Under the pieces are notes generated by a model, which worked only from the letters and a program-made list of their open reading frames with translations, did no database searches and was not told the origin of the DNA. A stretch of DNA of 64,000 bases from Pseudoips prasinana. Lineage: Eukaryota > Arthropoda > Insecta > Lepidoptera > Nolidae. The stretch lies in NCBI GenBank assembly GCA_951640165.1, contig OX621257.1, positions 7,389,201 through 7,453,200 on the forward strand, read 5' to 3'. Positions 40,821 to 51,013 of the stretch are shown in pieces (position 1 is the first letter of the stretch; each line of letters starts with the position of its first letter). The position numbers were made by a program, and so were the translations under genes.

Positions 40821-41386
40821 CGGGCCTGTTGGCGTGGTTGGCAAATGTTTGCTTTTCACGCCGGAGGTTACAGGTTCTGTTCGATTCCCACCCAGGACAG
40901 ATATTTGTGGGCATGAACATGTCTGTTTGTCCTGAGTCTGCGTGTAATTTATCTATACAAGTACGTTTTTACAAAAAAAATTGTAAATGTAGTATATCAG
41001 TTCTATGCTCGGAGTATCCCTGCGGGATCGTATCAGAAATGTCGAAATCCGCAGGCGAACCAAAGTCACCGACATAGCCCGAAGAATTGCAAAACTGAAG
41101 TGGCAGTGGGCGGGGCACATAGCTCGTAGAACCGATGGCCGTTGGGGCAGAAAGGTTCTTGAGTGGCGACAACGAACCGGAAGACGCAGCGTGGGCAGGC
41201 CCCCTACAAGATGGACCGATGATCTTGTGCGGGTCGCTGGAAACAGCTGGATGCGAATAGCGCGAGACCGGCAATTGTGGAGATCTTTGGAGGAGGCCTT
41301 TGTCCAGCAGTTGACGTCTTTCGGCTGATATGATGATGATGATGAGTATATCAGTTGGTTTCCATAGTACAAACTCTGCTTAGTTT
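40821..41386 (+). repeat. SINE-A split by an RTE LINE
   Basis: Head CGGGCCTGTTGGCGTGGTTG and body to AGTATATCAGTT (40991-41002). It resumes at the second AGTATATCAGTT (41345-41356) and GGTTTCCATAGTAC, and stops at TTAGTTT where SINE-D begins. Confidence 0.8.
41003..41344 (+). mobile_element. RTE LINE 3' fragment with 12-bp duplication
   Basis: An open frame encodes MLGVSLRDRIRNVEIRRRTK, VTDIARRIAKLKWQWAGHIA, WTDDLVRVAG and ends VQQLTSFG-stop, then (TGA)n. This is the conserved C-terminal end of lepidopteran RTE-like 'endonuclease-reverse transcriptase' proteins. The exact 12-bp duplication shows target-primed insertion. The reverse transcriptase itself is absent. Confidence 0.85.
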
Positions 41387-41905
41387 CTATTCCATCACTC
41401 TCATGACGACTAGCGTCACGACCGGAAAGAGGTCAGATACAGGACCAACGGCTTTACGTGCTCTCTGAGACACGGGGGTGTAATACCGCCAGCTCCCAGA
41501 CTTCGGGTTGATACTGAGAAATTTCTTTTTACGGATAAACCCCAAAATCACTTTTTGGTTTGACAATATGTAGTAAAAATATTAGACTTAAACTAGATAA
41601 TTAAACATAATCTCTTGACAATAACTTGATACGTACGAGCTAGCTAAATATCATTTCTGTAATAAAATAAATTTTATAAATGTTTTCATACAAGATGTAC
41701 CTAAATATCTATGTTACTAGAAATAATATCTAATGTATACAACTATATTACAACAAACATGTTCTGACTATTTACAAGCGCTTTTTTAAAGTCTACGTGA
41801 ATAAAAACCTTTTTTATTTTATTTTTATTTTATTTTACCCAGGATTTGAACCCAGGACCTCGTTATCTGCGGTTGAACACGCTACCGCTAAACCTACGAG
41901 GCATT
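41387..41905 (-). repeat. SINE-D split by LINE-E
   Basis: Body words CTATTCCATCACTCTCATGA to CCAAAATCACTTTTTGG, then the head at 41833-41905 (B box complement TTTGAACCCAGGACC). The two parts are separated by 41567-41832. Confidence 0.75.
41567..41832 (+). mobile_element. LINE-E 3' fragment inside SINE-D
   Basis: TAGTAAAAATATTAGACTTA to AAGTCTACGTGAATAAAAAC and T-rich tail, colinear with 29440-29680. No long target duplication seen. Confidence 0.7.
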
Positions 41906-42985
41906 ACCAGGTATCAGTAATGCGTACGTATTTCCGTTGGTCCCCATCTCTTTTCGGTCATATTAACATCGGATTATACGAGCGATTTACGTGTATAAGC
42001 CCACTTGCTACTTATTTGTGTAGTATCAGCTGCCATCCGTTTATTCGGATATTTACCTTTTTAAGGTTCTTTTTATTGAGCGACATTTGTACAAAACGCC
42101 CCTAATAAGCAACCCTGTCATTTATCTTCACGTCAGGGATTGGGATTGGCGTGGGTTACTTATTTTTATATTATTCGCTAGACAGGTTCAGCCTCCAGCT
42201 TAAGTCTCCTAGGTTATTAATGTTTTTAAACTTTCGCGATTTGTACACATTTTTATATACCTACTGTGGACACGGGTCTCAATCGCGATAAAGATATAGG
42301 CAAATCATTACCTTGGTTACACGACTTGTTGTCGATTTGAGCATTTCCACCACGTAAGAAAAAAAAAAGTACAGGCTCTGCCTAGTTTGGGATCAGATGG
42401 CAGTATGTTTGTTGTCCCAAGATATGTATTAAAATAAATTGATTTTCTCCCGTTTACTATTTTTATACAGCATAAAATACTATCTTTGAGTTTAATTCTC
42501 TTACCGTCGTTATCAGTATAATCTACACCTGTTTGCAAATAAACTGTTCCGAGTCGTTTGTTTCAGCACTCTATTAAAGTAAAAAAGGTGCTACTAAAGT
42601 TTACTTTTAGCACCTTAAACGTATAAAACCTTAGAGTCTAGACTGAGAAATTGCTCGGAAAGCAATACACCTAGCGTCGCAGAACGATAATTTTATCCGT
42701 AGAATTTTATGTTAAGACATACTTTTTGTTTAAACAAATTTATACATTCTTAAAAAAAAGATGCGGGGCAGTCTTTGGGGACTGCCTTTAGAATTAAAAA
42801 AAAATTTTTCATTCCTCATACTCGTAAATTAGTGTTTATTTGATCCGAGTAGCGAGTGGAAGATGATACTTTCTCACCTTTGGACGGTAAATACTCAAAT
42901 TAATGCCTTCCCTCCCTATGGTGGGAATCAATTTTAAAAATGGAAAAGTAATGGAATCAGGCGTTACTTTGCGGAAATCCATAAC
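41906..42985. other. Mostly unassigned; one SINE-A tail
   Basis: 42370-42428 carries a SINE-A tail (CTGCCTAGTTTGGGATCAGA). The rest holds no recognised gene or family. Confidence 0.4.
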
Positions 42986-43368
42986 AATCAAAATACAAAA
43001 TCAATATTTAGTGTTAATTCCGCTAATTGTCAGTTTAATCATTCTGGGATGCAATTTGCACCGCCCTCCCGCCCGCAAAAATGTGCACATGCAAGAAGGA
43101 CAATATAAAAAGCAAATTACATGCGCCAGTACGATACCCAACACGTGTTTCGGTCCTCCACGGACCATTCTCAAGGGCTGCTAACTCGTCGAGTGCTCGA
43201 AGGAGTCTCCTTCGAGCACTCGACGAGTTAGCAGCCCTTTCTTAGCAGCACAGTCCTTCTTGCATGTGCACATTTTTGCGGGCGGGAGGGCGGTGCAAAT
43301 TGCATCCCAGCATGATTAAACTGACAATTAGCGGAATTAACACTAAATATTGATTTTGTATTTTGATT
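42986..43368. mobile_element. Foldback element with 118-bp arms
   Basis: Outer arms (42986-43103 and about 43251-43368) are near-exact complements, including GCACCGCCCTCCCGCCCGCA. Inside lies a perfect 33-bp palindrome: 43173-43205 and 43207-43239, AAGGGCTGCTAACTCGTCGA and its complement around one base. Only the left half has an extra 70 bp with ACGTGTTTCGGTCCTCCACG. The superfamily is unknown and no flanking duplication is identified. Confidence 0.8.
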
Positions 43369-43877
43369 AAAAATGGAACTAAATTTGGTTAGGCAGTCGG
43401 CTGTAAAATTCCTAAAATAATTAAGAAACAAATGCTGCGGTCATGTGAACGGCCAGTGTGAATAAAAAAAAAACTTTGTCTTACGAATATTCGATCAAGT
43501 CACGTGTTCTGACGCGAGTTTAATATTTTTACCCTCCTCAAAAAAGTGCGCAAAACCGCTAAAAAAGAAAAAATATTGTAGCCGTCACGGGAAGACGAAT
43601 ATACCTGCACCCTTCTTTTATGGAGGTTTTCAACATCAAAGTTGCAGATTGTATTGATCTTCGTCTGCATTTGGTCGGTACTTTTGGTCCTGTGGTGATG
43701 TTAATAAATCATGATCAGCTGATATCGTCACCTACTGGACATAGACCCCATATATATCATTGTGACCTTGACAAGTACAAGTACCTAGTAGTAGTAGTAA
43801 CATTGCACTTTTGGGTTTATTAAAAAAAAAAAGAACTAATTAATTTATTCGCCATTTAGGTACATCCTGTTGGTCGT
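43369..43877. other. Unassigned stretch
   Basis: No gene or family recognised. Confidence 0.35.
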
Positions 43878-44010
43878 AAAATGAGATCCACTGCTATACA
43901 AAGGCTTCTCCAAAATTGTAAAATTGTGTACATTATTTGGAGGGATATGCCATAATCGCTACTCTTTGCGATCGCAGCATGTTGGTCATAGTAATCCGAG
44001 AGACGCAGGA
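43878..44010 (-). repeat. Repeat Z, degenerate
   Basis: GAGATCCACTGCTATACAAA, GGGATATGCCATAATCGCTA, GATCGCAGCATGTTGGTC. Confidence 0.5.
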
Positions 44011-44429
44011 ATATCGGTAATTAATTCATAAAGGCTAAAAGCTATTACATGTAACAGATCTGAATTGCCTCCGAGTATTTAACTAAGTAAATGGGGTTTG
44101 TGAGTCAAGCAAGTACTCGACGTGTCAACGATCAAAGAGCAGTAGTAGACCTATTATTAGCATACCTACAGCCAACATTTTTTTTTGTTTATTATTATTT
44201 AGCTTTTGTTTATATTTTCATTAGGTAGATATATTACTAAAATTTTGTAATTAGCAGTTTAACAAATTTAAAAAAGGAGCTACTACTGCCAACTAACAGT
44301 TTGCAGTTTTGCAGTTTGGCAGACGTATCAAATTTACAGTGAATAAACTTTTATGTATTTTTTTACGTAAATTAATTTAAATTTAGAGGGACTTAACTGG
44401 GCTATTGGCCTATATAGTTTGCTGCATGG

Positions 44430-44600
44430 TGACGGCGGCGAATATCAGAATATCATCAACCCATCTTATAGTGGAGGGCGTAGAAGTCGACACAAAGGAA
44501 TATCTACCAGAGGACGGGCAGCAGCTTCCTTCTGAGTACTATGATCATCATACTGCGATCGCCAACCCGTCTGCCAAGCGTGGCGTGATGATGATTGGCC
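44430..44600 (+). repeat. Repeat Z, plus orientation
   Basis: GACGGCGGCGAATATCAGAA, GAATATCTACCAGAGGACGG, ACTGCGATCGCCAACCCGTC, TGCCAAGCGTGGCGTGATGA. It shows the ancestral context of the 50-bp minisatellite unit. Confidence 0.7.
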
Positions 44601-45786
44601 TAGTGATTAGTGAGCTTGACTGCTTCGCCAGAGGTCGTGTTTTTGATCCCCCTATCCCTACTCATTACGTAAAGATTTGTACTGACAAATATGTTTTATT
44701 ATGAGCAGGATTATTTGTTCCATATCTCGATGTAACTTATCTATAAAATTATATCGGGGAGCCGAGCGGGTAATGAGGATAATCCCTTAATAGATTTCAT
44801 CCATTGTGGGCGTCATTAAATTTAGTTAGCTGTACTGTTTTTATTAGATACACTACATAAAAGATTTCTATAGCACGTGATTACTTAGATTTATGCCGAT
44901 TAGAAGCCGATGGGTTTGTGAACGTACGACTGCCGTTGACGTTGTCGACTGCCGGATCCAAACTGGCCGAGCTAACACAATATGGCGTCACGTGTCACGT
45001 GATAAAAAAAACCTTTTTTTCTATTATACGATACCATGTAATGCTGCTGCTTTTGTATATAGGTATTATTTAATTCCTCTATTTTTTTATTAGTATTATC
45101 TAAATAGTGTAATGAATTAAGCTACTAATATGTGTAGTAAATAAAAAGATAATATTGAAATAGAGTGTTAATACCTTTTAAACAATACGTCAATCAACTA
45201 AATTAAAAAGCGTGCGCCGTTATTTATATGTATGTTTTTCAGTTGTCTGGTTGCCAAGGTTTATTAAAAATCGACTCTTTGACAGAGAACTGGATGATTT
45301 CTGGGACTGACAAATACCAGTCCCAAACAAATCTAAATGGAAAAGGGAGAAGGACGTTTTGCCAGTCAGTGGGAAAATAATAAATAGTAAAGATTGCATT
45401 TTGTCAAGACCTATATGGTGACGAGAAAATGATATTGGTTTGTTGATTGTTGGGCCAATGCACAGATCATAATCTTTCTCAAATTATGCTAAATTATAAA
45501 AACTGATAGATCCGGAAAATTAAGGGCCAGCGAAAGAAACGAATAGGTACCTACAGGTAATTTGGAAGCGCGTTGCCATTGGATGTTTAATAAGCGCTAG
45601 TTAGTATTCTTCACTTTGGGGACGCTATTAGCTAGTTTTGAATATGACTATTATTTGACATTTTGTCATTCAACCATGACGATAATTAGATATTCGATTC
45701 ATTGAATAAATAGAAAAGTATAAAATCGACTGAGAGTAGCATTAGTAGCATTATTTAATTATTTTTTTTAATATAGTTTTCGATAT
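44601..45786. other. Unassigned stretch with CACGTG motifs
   Basis: No element or gene recognised. CACGTG occurs at 44874-44879 and as a pair at 44989-45001. Confidence 0.35.
44989..45001. promoter_or_regulatory. Paired E-box-like motif
   Basis: CACGTG-T-CACGTG. CACGTG is the canonical bHLH binding word. No adjacent gene is recognised, so function is not supported. Confidence 0.15.
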
Positions 45787-45974
45787 GGTCCCAAACTATG
45801 CAGAGCATGTACTGTGGCAACCAGAAAACAGATAAACATACTTATATGTTCCTAAAACATACATAATCACACTTATATTGTAAAATTCTGTACGGAGTTA
45901 GCTGACATCCTGGATGAACACATAGGCTATAATATATAAAGTTTAACGCGAGTCTAACCGCGGGGCACAGCTGG
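45787..45974. repeat. SINE-A scrap and Hel1 3' end
   Basis: 45787-45852 matches the SINE-A tail on the minus strand. 45893-45974 is a plus-strand Hel1 3' portion (AAAGTTTAACGCGAGTCTAA, CCGCGGGGCACAGCTGG). Confidence 0.55.
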
Positions 45975-46189
45975 TTATAAATAAATTACACGCTGACAAC
46001 GAAAAAATAATCGTGTTCATCACAAAAAGATTTTGCCTGTGTGGATATTGTACTCACGAACTCGGGATTATCATTTTATATCATTAGCAGATGATATGGT
46101 TAAAGGCTTTTACTCACACAAGGTAACGCCCTAACTAATAATTTAACCGGATGACAGGGATTAAGGCCGCTGCGGTCATGTAAATATTA

Positions 46190-46214
46190 GGTCTTTACCT
46201 ATGAAATTGCCGTT
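46190..46214 (+). repeat. Mariner left terminal repeat
   Basis: 25 bp beginning GGTCTTTACCTATGAAATTG, preceded by TA. Confidence 0.95.
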
Positions 46215-46376
46215 CTGCAGTACTGGCCATTTCAAATCAAAATAATTTTTGTTTGGCTAAGAATTCTAATTTCAAATTAATTTTATTTTAAAAACATGGA
46301 TTCTTTTTTCCAAAAGTAGTCATTTCTTTATTGATTAGTGTTACATTTTCATCGCATTTCAATCTTTTTCGTCATC

Positions 46377-47396
46377 ATGGATACGTTAAAAATTCGAGTA
46401 ATTATGGAATATGAGTACCGTCGTGGCAGCAACGCGGCACAAGCGGCACGCAACATCAACGACGTTTACGGAGCTAACACTACAAACCAACGCACCACCT
46501 GTTATTGGTTTGCTCGCTTCCGTTCTGGAAATTTCGACCTGAAAAATGAACCTCGCGGTCGTCCGAAGACTTTGGTCGACAATGACGAATTAAAGGCGGT
46601 TGTGGAAGCTGATGATACACAATCTACGGCTGAATTAGCAGCAGCTTTCGACGTTAGCGTCAAAACAATATTGGTCCATTTGCGTCAAATTGGCAAGGTA
46701 AAAAAGCTTGACAAATGGGTGCCCCACGAACTCAATGATCGCCAGCGCGAAGTACGCGTCGAGACGTGCCTTGCACTGCTCAACAGACACACAAATGAAG
46801 GAATTTTGAACCGCATTGTTACCTGCGATGAAAAATGGATTCTGTTTGATAACCGCAAGCGCTCAGCAAGTTGGTTGGATCCTGGTTCAGCACCTAAACA
46901 ATGCCCTAAACGAAAACTTACCCCTAGAAAAGTGATGGTCACTGTTTGGTGGTCTAGCGCCGGTGTGATTCATCACAGCTTCTTACCAAACGGGGTGAGC
47001 ATTACTGCAGATGTGTACTGTGAAGAACTGAGCACAATGATGGAGAAGCTGGCGCATCTCCAACCAGCATTGGTCAATCGCTCGTCTCCGCTGCTCCTGC
47101 ACGACAACGCGCGACCTCATACTGCACAGCAGACGGTCTCCAAGTTGCAAGAACTGGGGTTGGAAGCTCTCCGTCATCCGCCCTACTCACCAGACCTTGC
47201 GCCTACAGACTACTACTTTTTCCAGAATTTGGATAACTTCTTGGCGGGAAAAAAATTCAATACCCGAGAGGCAGTACAAAATGCCTTTGAAGAATTTGTT
47301 GCCTCCCGTCCAGCTGATTTCTTTAAGAAGGGCATCAATAAACTGCCACTGCGATGGCAAAGATGCATTGATTGCATGGGTGATTACTTCGATTAA
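46377..47396 (+). CDS. Mariner transposase, intact, 339 aa
   Basis: Cuts and pastes the surrounding mariner at TA sites; acts in the nucleus on the element's terminal repeats. The start is taken at MDTLKIRVIMEYEYRRGSNA. A 13-codon in-frame extension upstream exists but is not family-like. The N-terminal half (about 1-110) holds two helix-turn-helix-type DNA-binding regions (ARNINDVYG, GRPKTLV linker, STAELAAAFDVSVKTILVHL). The mariner signature WVPHEL is at 114-119. Catalytic residues are D151 in TCDEKWILFDN, D243 in LLHDNARPHTA and D278 in YSPDLAPTDYYFF; the 34-residue gap between the last two is the mariner D,D34D. The length is normal for the family. AATAAA at 47401-47406, 5 nt after the stop, could serve polyadenylation. 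No frameshift or stop. Expression would need host transcription or a promoter in the 5' region. Confidence 0.95.
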   Translation: MDTLKIRVIMEYEYRRGSNAAQAARNINDVYGANTTNQRTTCYWFARFRSGNFDLKNEPRGRPKTLVDNDELKAVVEADDTQSTAELAAAFDVSVKTILVHLRQIGKVKKLDKWVPHELNDRQREVRVETCLALLNRHTNEGILNRIVTCDEKWILFDNRKRSASWLDPGSAPKQCPKRKLTPRKVMVTVWWSSAGVIHHSFLPNGVSITADVYCEELSTMMEKLAHLQPALVNRSSPLLLHDNARPHTAQQTVSKLQELGLEALRHPPYSPDLAPTDYYFFQNLDNFLAGKKFNTREAVQNAFEEFVASRPADFFKKGINKLPLRWQRCIDCMGDYFD

Positions 47397-47446
47397 TACA
47401 AATAAAAAAATTCATGAAAAAAATTCGTTTAAATTTTTTCATACAA

Positions 47447-47471
47447 AACGGCAATTTCATAGGTAAAGACC
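47447..47471 (-). repeat. Mariner right terminal repeat
   Basis: Exact inverted copy of 46190-46214, followed by TA. Confidence 0.95.
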
Positions 47472-47473
47472 TA

Positions 47474-47822
47474 TTATCTCATAATTAACATAGTCATTTC
47501 GAGGGAAATCTGTGCGCATGTCTCTTTTAGCATACATTGTTTAAGAGAACCTTTTAACACCTGATGCTATATAAAATGTTAACATAAGTCATTGTAGAGA
47601 GTACACAAACATCCTCTATGTATGTGCGAGTGGAATTATCTCCTGACGACTTCTAATTTCCTGGTACTTTTCGGGCAAGAGCCGACACTAGGTTTGCCTC
47701 TTATTTCACCCGTGGATTGAGGAATAAGGTGTTCAGTACTTTCTTATCTCCCACCTGTAAGTATTATAACATTACGTTTACTGGCAGCCTAGACTGCTTT
47801 CGCTACTCCACCGGACTATATA
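47474..47822. other. Unassigned stretch
   Basis: No gene or family recognised. Confidence 0.4.
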
Positions 47823-47838
47823 GGCAATATAATAGTGC

Positions 47839-48050
47839 CCTCCCAGGGTACGTGTCCCGAACATCTGGGACATGGCGCAAAAGGGAGCACCGGAGCAGCA
47901 TACCCGCGTTCCCGGGGCTCCCCCATTAGGCGCCAAGAGAAGTCCACGGCAGGTAGGTTTAGTCGGTGCGAGTCCGACATACCCACCCGTAGACACTTTT
48001 TGCGGGTGGCATGCGTAGGCATTCCCCCTGCCTTATCAAAAAAAAAAAAA
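47839..48050 (+). mobile_element. R1-like LINE 3' end, 16-bp duplication
   Basis: 212 bp with GGTTTAGTCGGTGCGAGTCC, GACATACCCACCCG and CATTCCCCCTGCC before an A-run (48038-48050). It is flanked by exact 16-bp duplications GGCAATATAATAGTGC (47823-47838, 48051-48066). The GTTTAGTCGGT...GAGTCCGAC words resemble 3' UTRs of R1-clade LINEs in moths. It is 5'-truncated and non-coding. Confidence 0.75.
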
Positions 48051-48111
48051 GGCAATATAATAGTGCAAACGAAGCGCTCATAGTTGCTCCACAGATAGTA
48101 TATATATACAG

Positions 48112-48360
48112 TCATAGCCATATGGCTCACCGCGTCCTTAACTAAGGCATGCAGTTAGTCTGTATATGGGTGACTTCCAAAGTGGTTTAATTTCAAGCGT
48201 TTAGTGGCTTACATATACCTATTATCAGGCTGATATGGCCCACTGCAATAGGCCTCCTCTAAAGGTTTTTTATGTGTGTTTAGTCACCGCGTTTGGTATG
48301 TGAGTTGGTGACCGCAGTTAGGTGGTAGCTATAGTACACAGGTAGGGCTACTGCCCTAAT
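48112..48360. repeat. SINE-S relic and Z relic
   Basis: 48112-48215 keeps GGGTGACTTCCAAAGTGGTT of SINE-S (plus). 48225-48360 keeps CAGGCTGATATGGCCCACTG and GTGACCGCAGTTAGG of Z (minus). Confidence 0.45.
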
Positions 48361-48959
48361 ACGAATGAGGAGAAGCTCGGAAGAAGATATTTAATTATAT
48401 TCCAATTGGGAAAGCAATCAAATTTAATAAAGTTTAAAAATTAAATTATTTAAAAAAAGAAAGAAAACCATGGACAAATAAGGAAACAAAGTTATGATGC
48501 AACTGGTGGCCTATTCACTAAAAACGATGATGTAATGGCAACCGTTTCACAAAATTATAAGAATTATTAGGTAGTGGAATCCATTTAGCAGTTAAAGCGG
48601 CACTTTTTAAAGGCAAAGAATTTGAAAGCCAATTTCTAGTTTCATACTGTATAAACTTTGGCACAAACCACCGAGAAGACATAAACGCTTATGTATCCAA
48701 AAACAAAACTCATTTCAGACAACCTATACAAAATACAAAACGATTGTTGGCAACATTTCCCATACACCATAGGGATTGGATCTGATTGTACATTTATGTA
48801 ACTGTTGCCTTTTTGTAGTAAATTTGAGACAGAAAGGTATTATTATATGAAGTTGCGTTTCCATGAAGTTTGAGCAAGCTGAGCGATGTATGGATAGGGA
48901 CAAGATGACCCTATGATCTTGTGGAGATCGTTTGGCGGGGCCTTTAGGCTGATATGATG
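48361..48959. other. Unassigned stretch with an RTE tail scrap
   Basis: Around 48895-48965, GATCTTGTGGAGATCG and GGCTGATATGATGATAATGA resemble a decayed RTE 3' end. Otherwise nothing recognised. Confidence 0.35.
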
Positions 48960-49350
48960 ATAATGATCGATGTACGCGAAGTTATGAAAGGGAATGAACA
49001 CTTTCGTCGCAGATATGTGAGGAAGTGTAGCAATGCTGTGAAACGGTATGGCTGTTTTCGCCATAGATGTGCGAGAACGCTGTAATATTCTAAGCTGCAA
49101 ATGGTGTGGCTGTTCACCAGAGATGTGCGAAGATGCGGAACTAAGTTGTAAATTGCATGGTGAAGACGTGAAACGGTGAGAATTTGTAAGATAAGTTGTG
49201 TATAATGTGTATCGAAGCTCTGAAACAGTATGACTGTTTCTACTAGAGGTGTGGGAGGAAAGTTAGTGGTGCGAGGATGTAAAAGCTGTGAAACGGTGAA
49301 CCTATTCCCACCAGATATAAGCGAGAAAGATAAGTGGTGCGAAGGTGTGT
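48960..49350 (+). repeat. Degenerate tandem repeat
   Basis: The motif CTGTGAAACGGTATGGCTGT followed by CACCAGAGATGTGCGA-like words recurs about five times (near 49030, 49097, 49167, 49217, 49288) at irregular spacing. Confidence 0.55.
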
Positions 49351-49364
49351 ATCAAAAGCTTGAC

Positions 49365-49597
49365 AGCCCAGTTGGCGTGGTTGGTAAATGCTTGCCTTTC
49401 ACGCTGCAACTTGTGGGTTCGATTCCCATCCAGGCAAATATTTGTGAGCATGAACATGTCTGTTTCTCCTGAGTATAGGTGTAATTATCTATGTATGTAT
49501 GTATTTACAAAAGAAAAGTAGTATAATGTAATATATAAATTATCTGGTTTCCATAGACAGAACTCTACTTAGTTTGAGATCAGTTGGTCGTATGTAA
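49365..49597 (+). repeat. SINE-A, complete
   Basis: GTTGGCGTGGTTGGTAAATG, B box GTGGGTTCGATTCCCATCC, tail TTAGTTTGAGATCAGTTGG. Confidence 0.75.
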
Positions 49598-50258
49598 AAA
49601 AAAAATATAAATATTATATGAATATTATATGTCTTTTTTTTAATTATTTAAACAACTAAGTAAGTGAGTAAATACTAATTAAATAAACCCAGTTAAGGTG
49701 TAGAAACATTATTTTGTGGAATTCCTCTCTGGTATTTTAGTTTTACTTACTGCCCTCCGTAAGCCCTCCTCTATTTGCGTGTTTCTTGTTTCGTATAAAT
49801 GTAGATGGTATCAGATAACTGACATTTCATTCGCGTACCTTTATGTAAATCCTTTCCAAATTATATGTAGACTGAGAGTCTACAAACAAAAACTGACCTC
49901 ATGATTTGCCAGCGAGTACACTATTAAACTAAATTATAGGTTAAAAAATACCTTTTTAATAGGGAAAGTTTACATCTTACGTGCATATAACTCAATTTAA
50001 AGATGTCTGAGATTTGGTTTCAGTAAAGCATTTTAAAAATGGTAATAGTAGTGAAAACTGTTAATAATGATAATTCATTTAAAAACTTTGATTTAAGAAT
50101 TGATAAAAAAATTAATATAGTACAAATAAATATTCGCATAACAGCCATCTTGGAAGTTTAAGGCCATGTAAGGCTGCGTTTTGTAAAATTCTAATTCTCG
50201 AAACAAAATATTTTTATAATACTTTGGTATTCGACATTCTAAAAATTCAATATTCTTC
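49598..50258. other. Unassigned AT-rich stretch
   Basis: No gene or family recognised. Confidence 0.4.
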
Positions 50259-50329
50259 GACATTCTTAAAATTTACGAGACTTACTAATGTTTATTATAT
50301 TAGTAAGTCTTGTAAATTTTTAGAATGTC
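50259..50329. repeat. 71-nt hairpin, 31-bp arms
   Basis: GACATTCTTAAAATTTACGA... pairs with ...TAAATTTTTAGAATGTC; 29 of 31 positions complementary, 9-nt loop. Confidence 0.85.
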
Positions 50330-51013
50330 AGCCAGGCCAACTTTTATAATTTTAATAAAAAATACTGAACGTTTCTCTACATACAGTTTAATGCCAATTT
50401 CATTTCAATCAATATTCCTGTAACACCTTTTATGTATACTCATATTCAGTAAATAAATGATGTGAATTTGAAATTTGAATTTGTAAGCACAGCAGAGTAA
50501 TTGAATATGACAGGTCTCGGGTTCGACTTCCGCACTGCATCAAATCTTTCGTCTGGAGGCCATGTATCACAATGGTTACACGTATTCAGAAACCTAATTT
50601 GACACCTTGTTTAACCTTAACTATTTTTAGCTCATTGGTTCTAGTTACAACAGACTAGGGGACATTAAAAAAAACAGATATAAAGATATCGGTAAAGATT
50701 GACATTTTTCGTGTTTCATGGGGGTAGATTTTAGATGTCATCTCCTTACCAAAAAAGGTCATTATCTTAAAATTATTATATGGGTTCACCTTGTGTTAAA
50801 AGTTTAAGTAAAAGCTTTTAAATTGCGTGGTTACCCACGCGGCAAATTTAAAGTTTTAATATCATTTAATAAAACTTAACTACAACTTTAGCCTTCAGAG
50901 CAGAGATATTTACGGGTCGTAACATAAATAATGTATGATACTTATGGAGCTCAATCTGCTCATATAACTGTTAGATTATTCAAAACTTAAAATACCTGAT
51001 AATTATAATATTA
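50330..51013. other. Unassigned stretch
   Basis: Near 50512, ACAGGTCTCGGGTTCGACTT resembles a decayed SINE B box. Otherwise nothing recognised. Confidence 0.35.

Larger units (their letters stand above)
46190..47471 (+). mobile_element. Mariner transposon, structurally complete
   Basis: 1,282 bp with 25-bp terminal inverted repeats identical at both ends (GGTCTTTACCTATGAAATTG...). TA duplications lie at 46188-46189 and 47472-47473. It encloses an uninterrupted transposase gene. Size, TA target and D,D34D transposase place it in the mariner family, cecropia-like by resemblance to the Hsmar1/SETMAR type. Identical repeats and an open frame indicate recent insertion, and it may be autonomous, though activity cannot be judged from sequence. 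Confidence 0.95.

Noticed and set aside
40953..41372. Minus-strand ORFs of 101-139 codons
   Set aside because: They are antisense shadows of the RTE LINE coding fragment on the plus strand.
46685..47177. Minus-strand ORFs inside the mariner
   Set aside because: Antisense to the transposase gene, with no own motif.
47778..48130. Overlapping ORFs on both strands
   Set aside because: They lie over the R1-like 3' UTR insertion and its flanks, which is non-coding.
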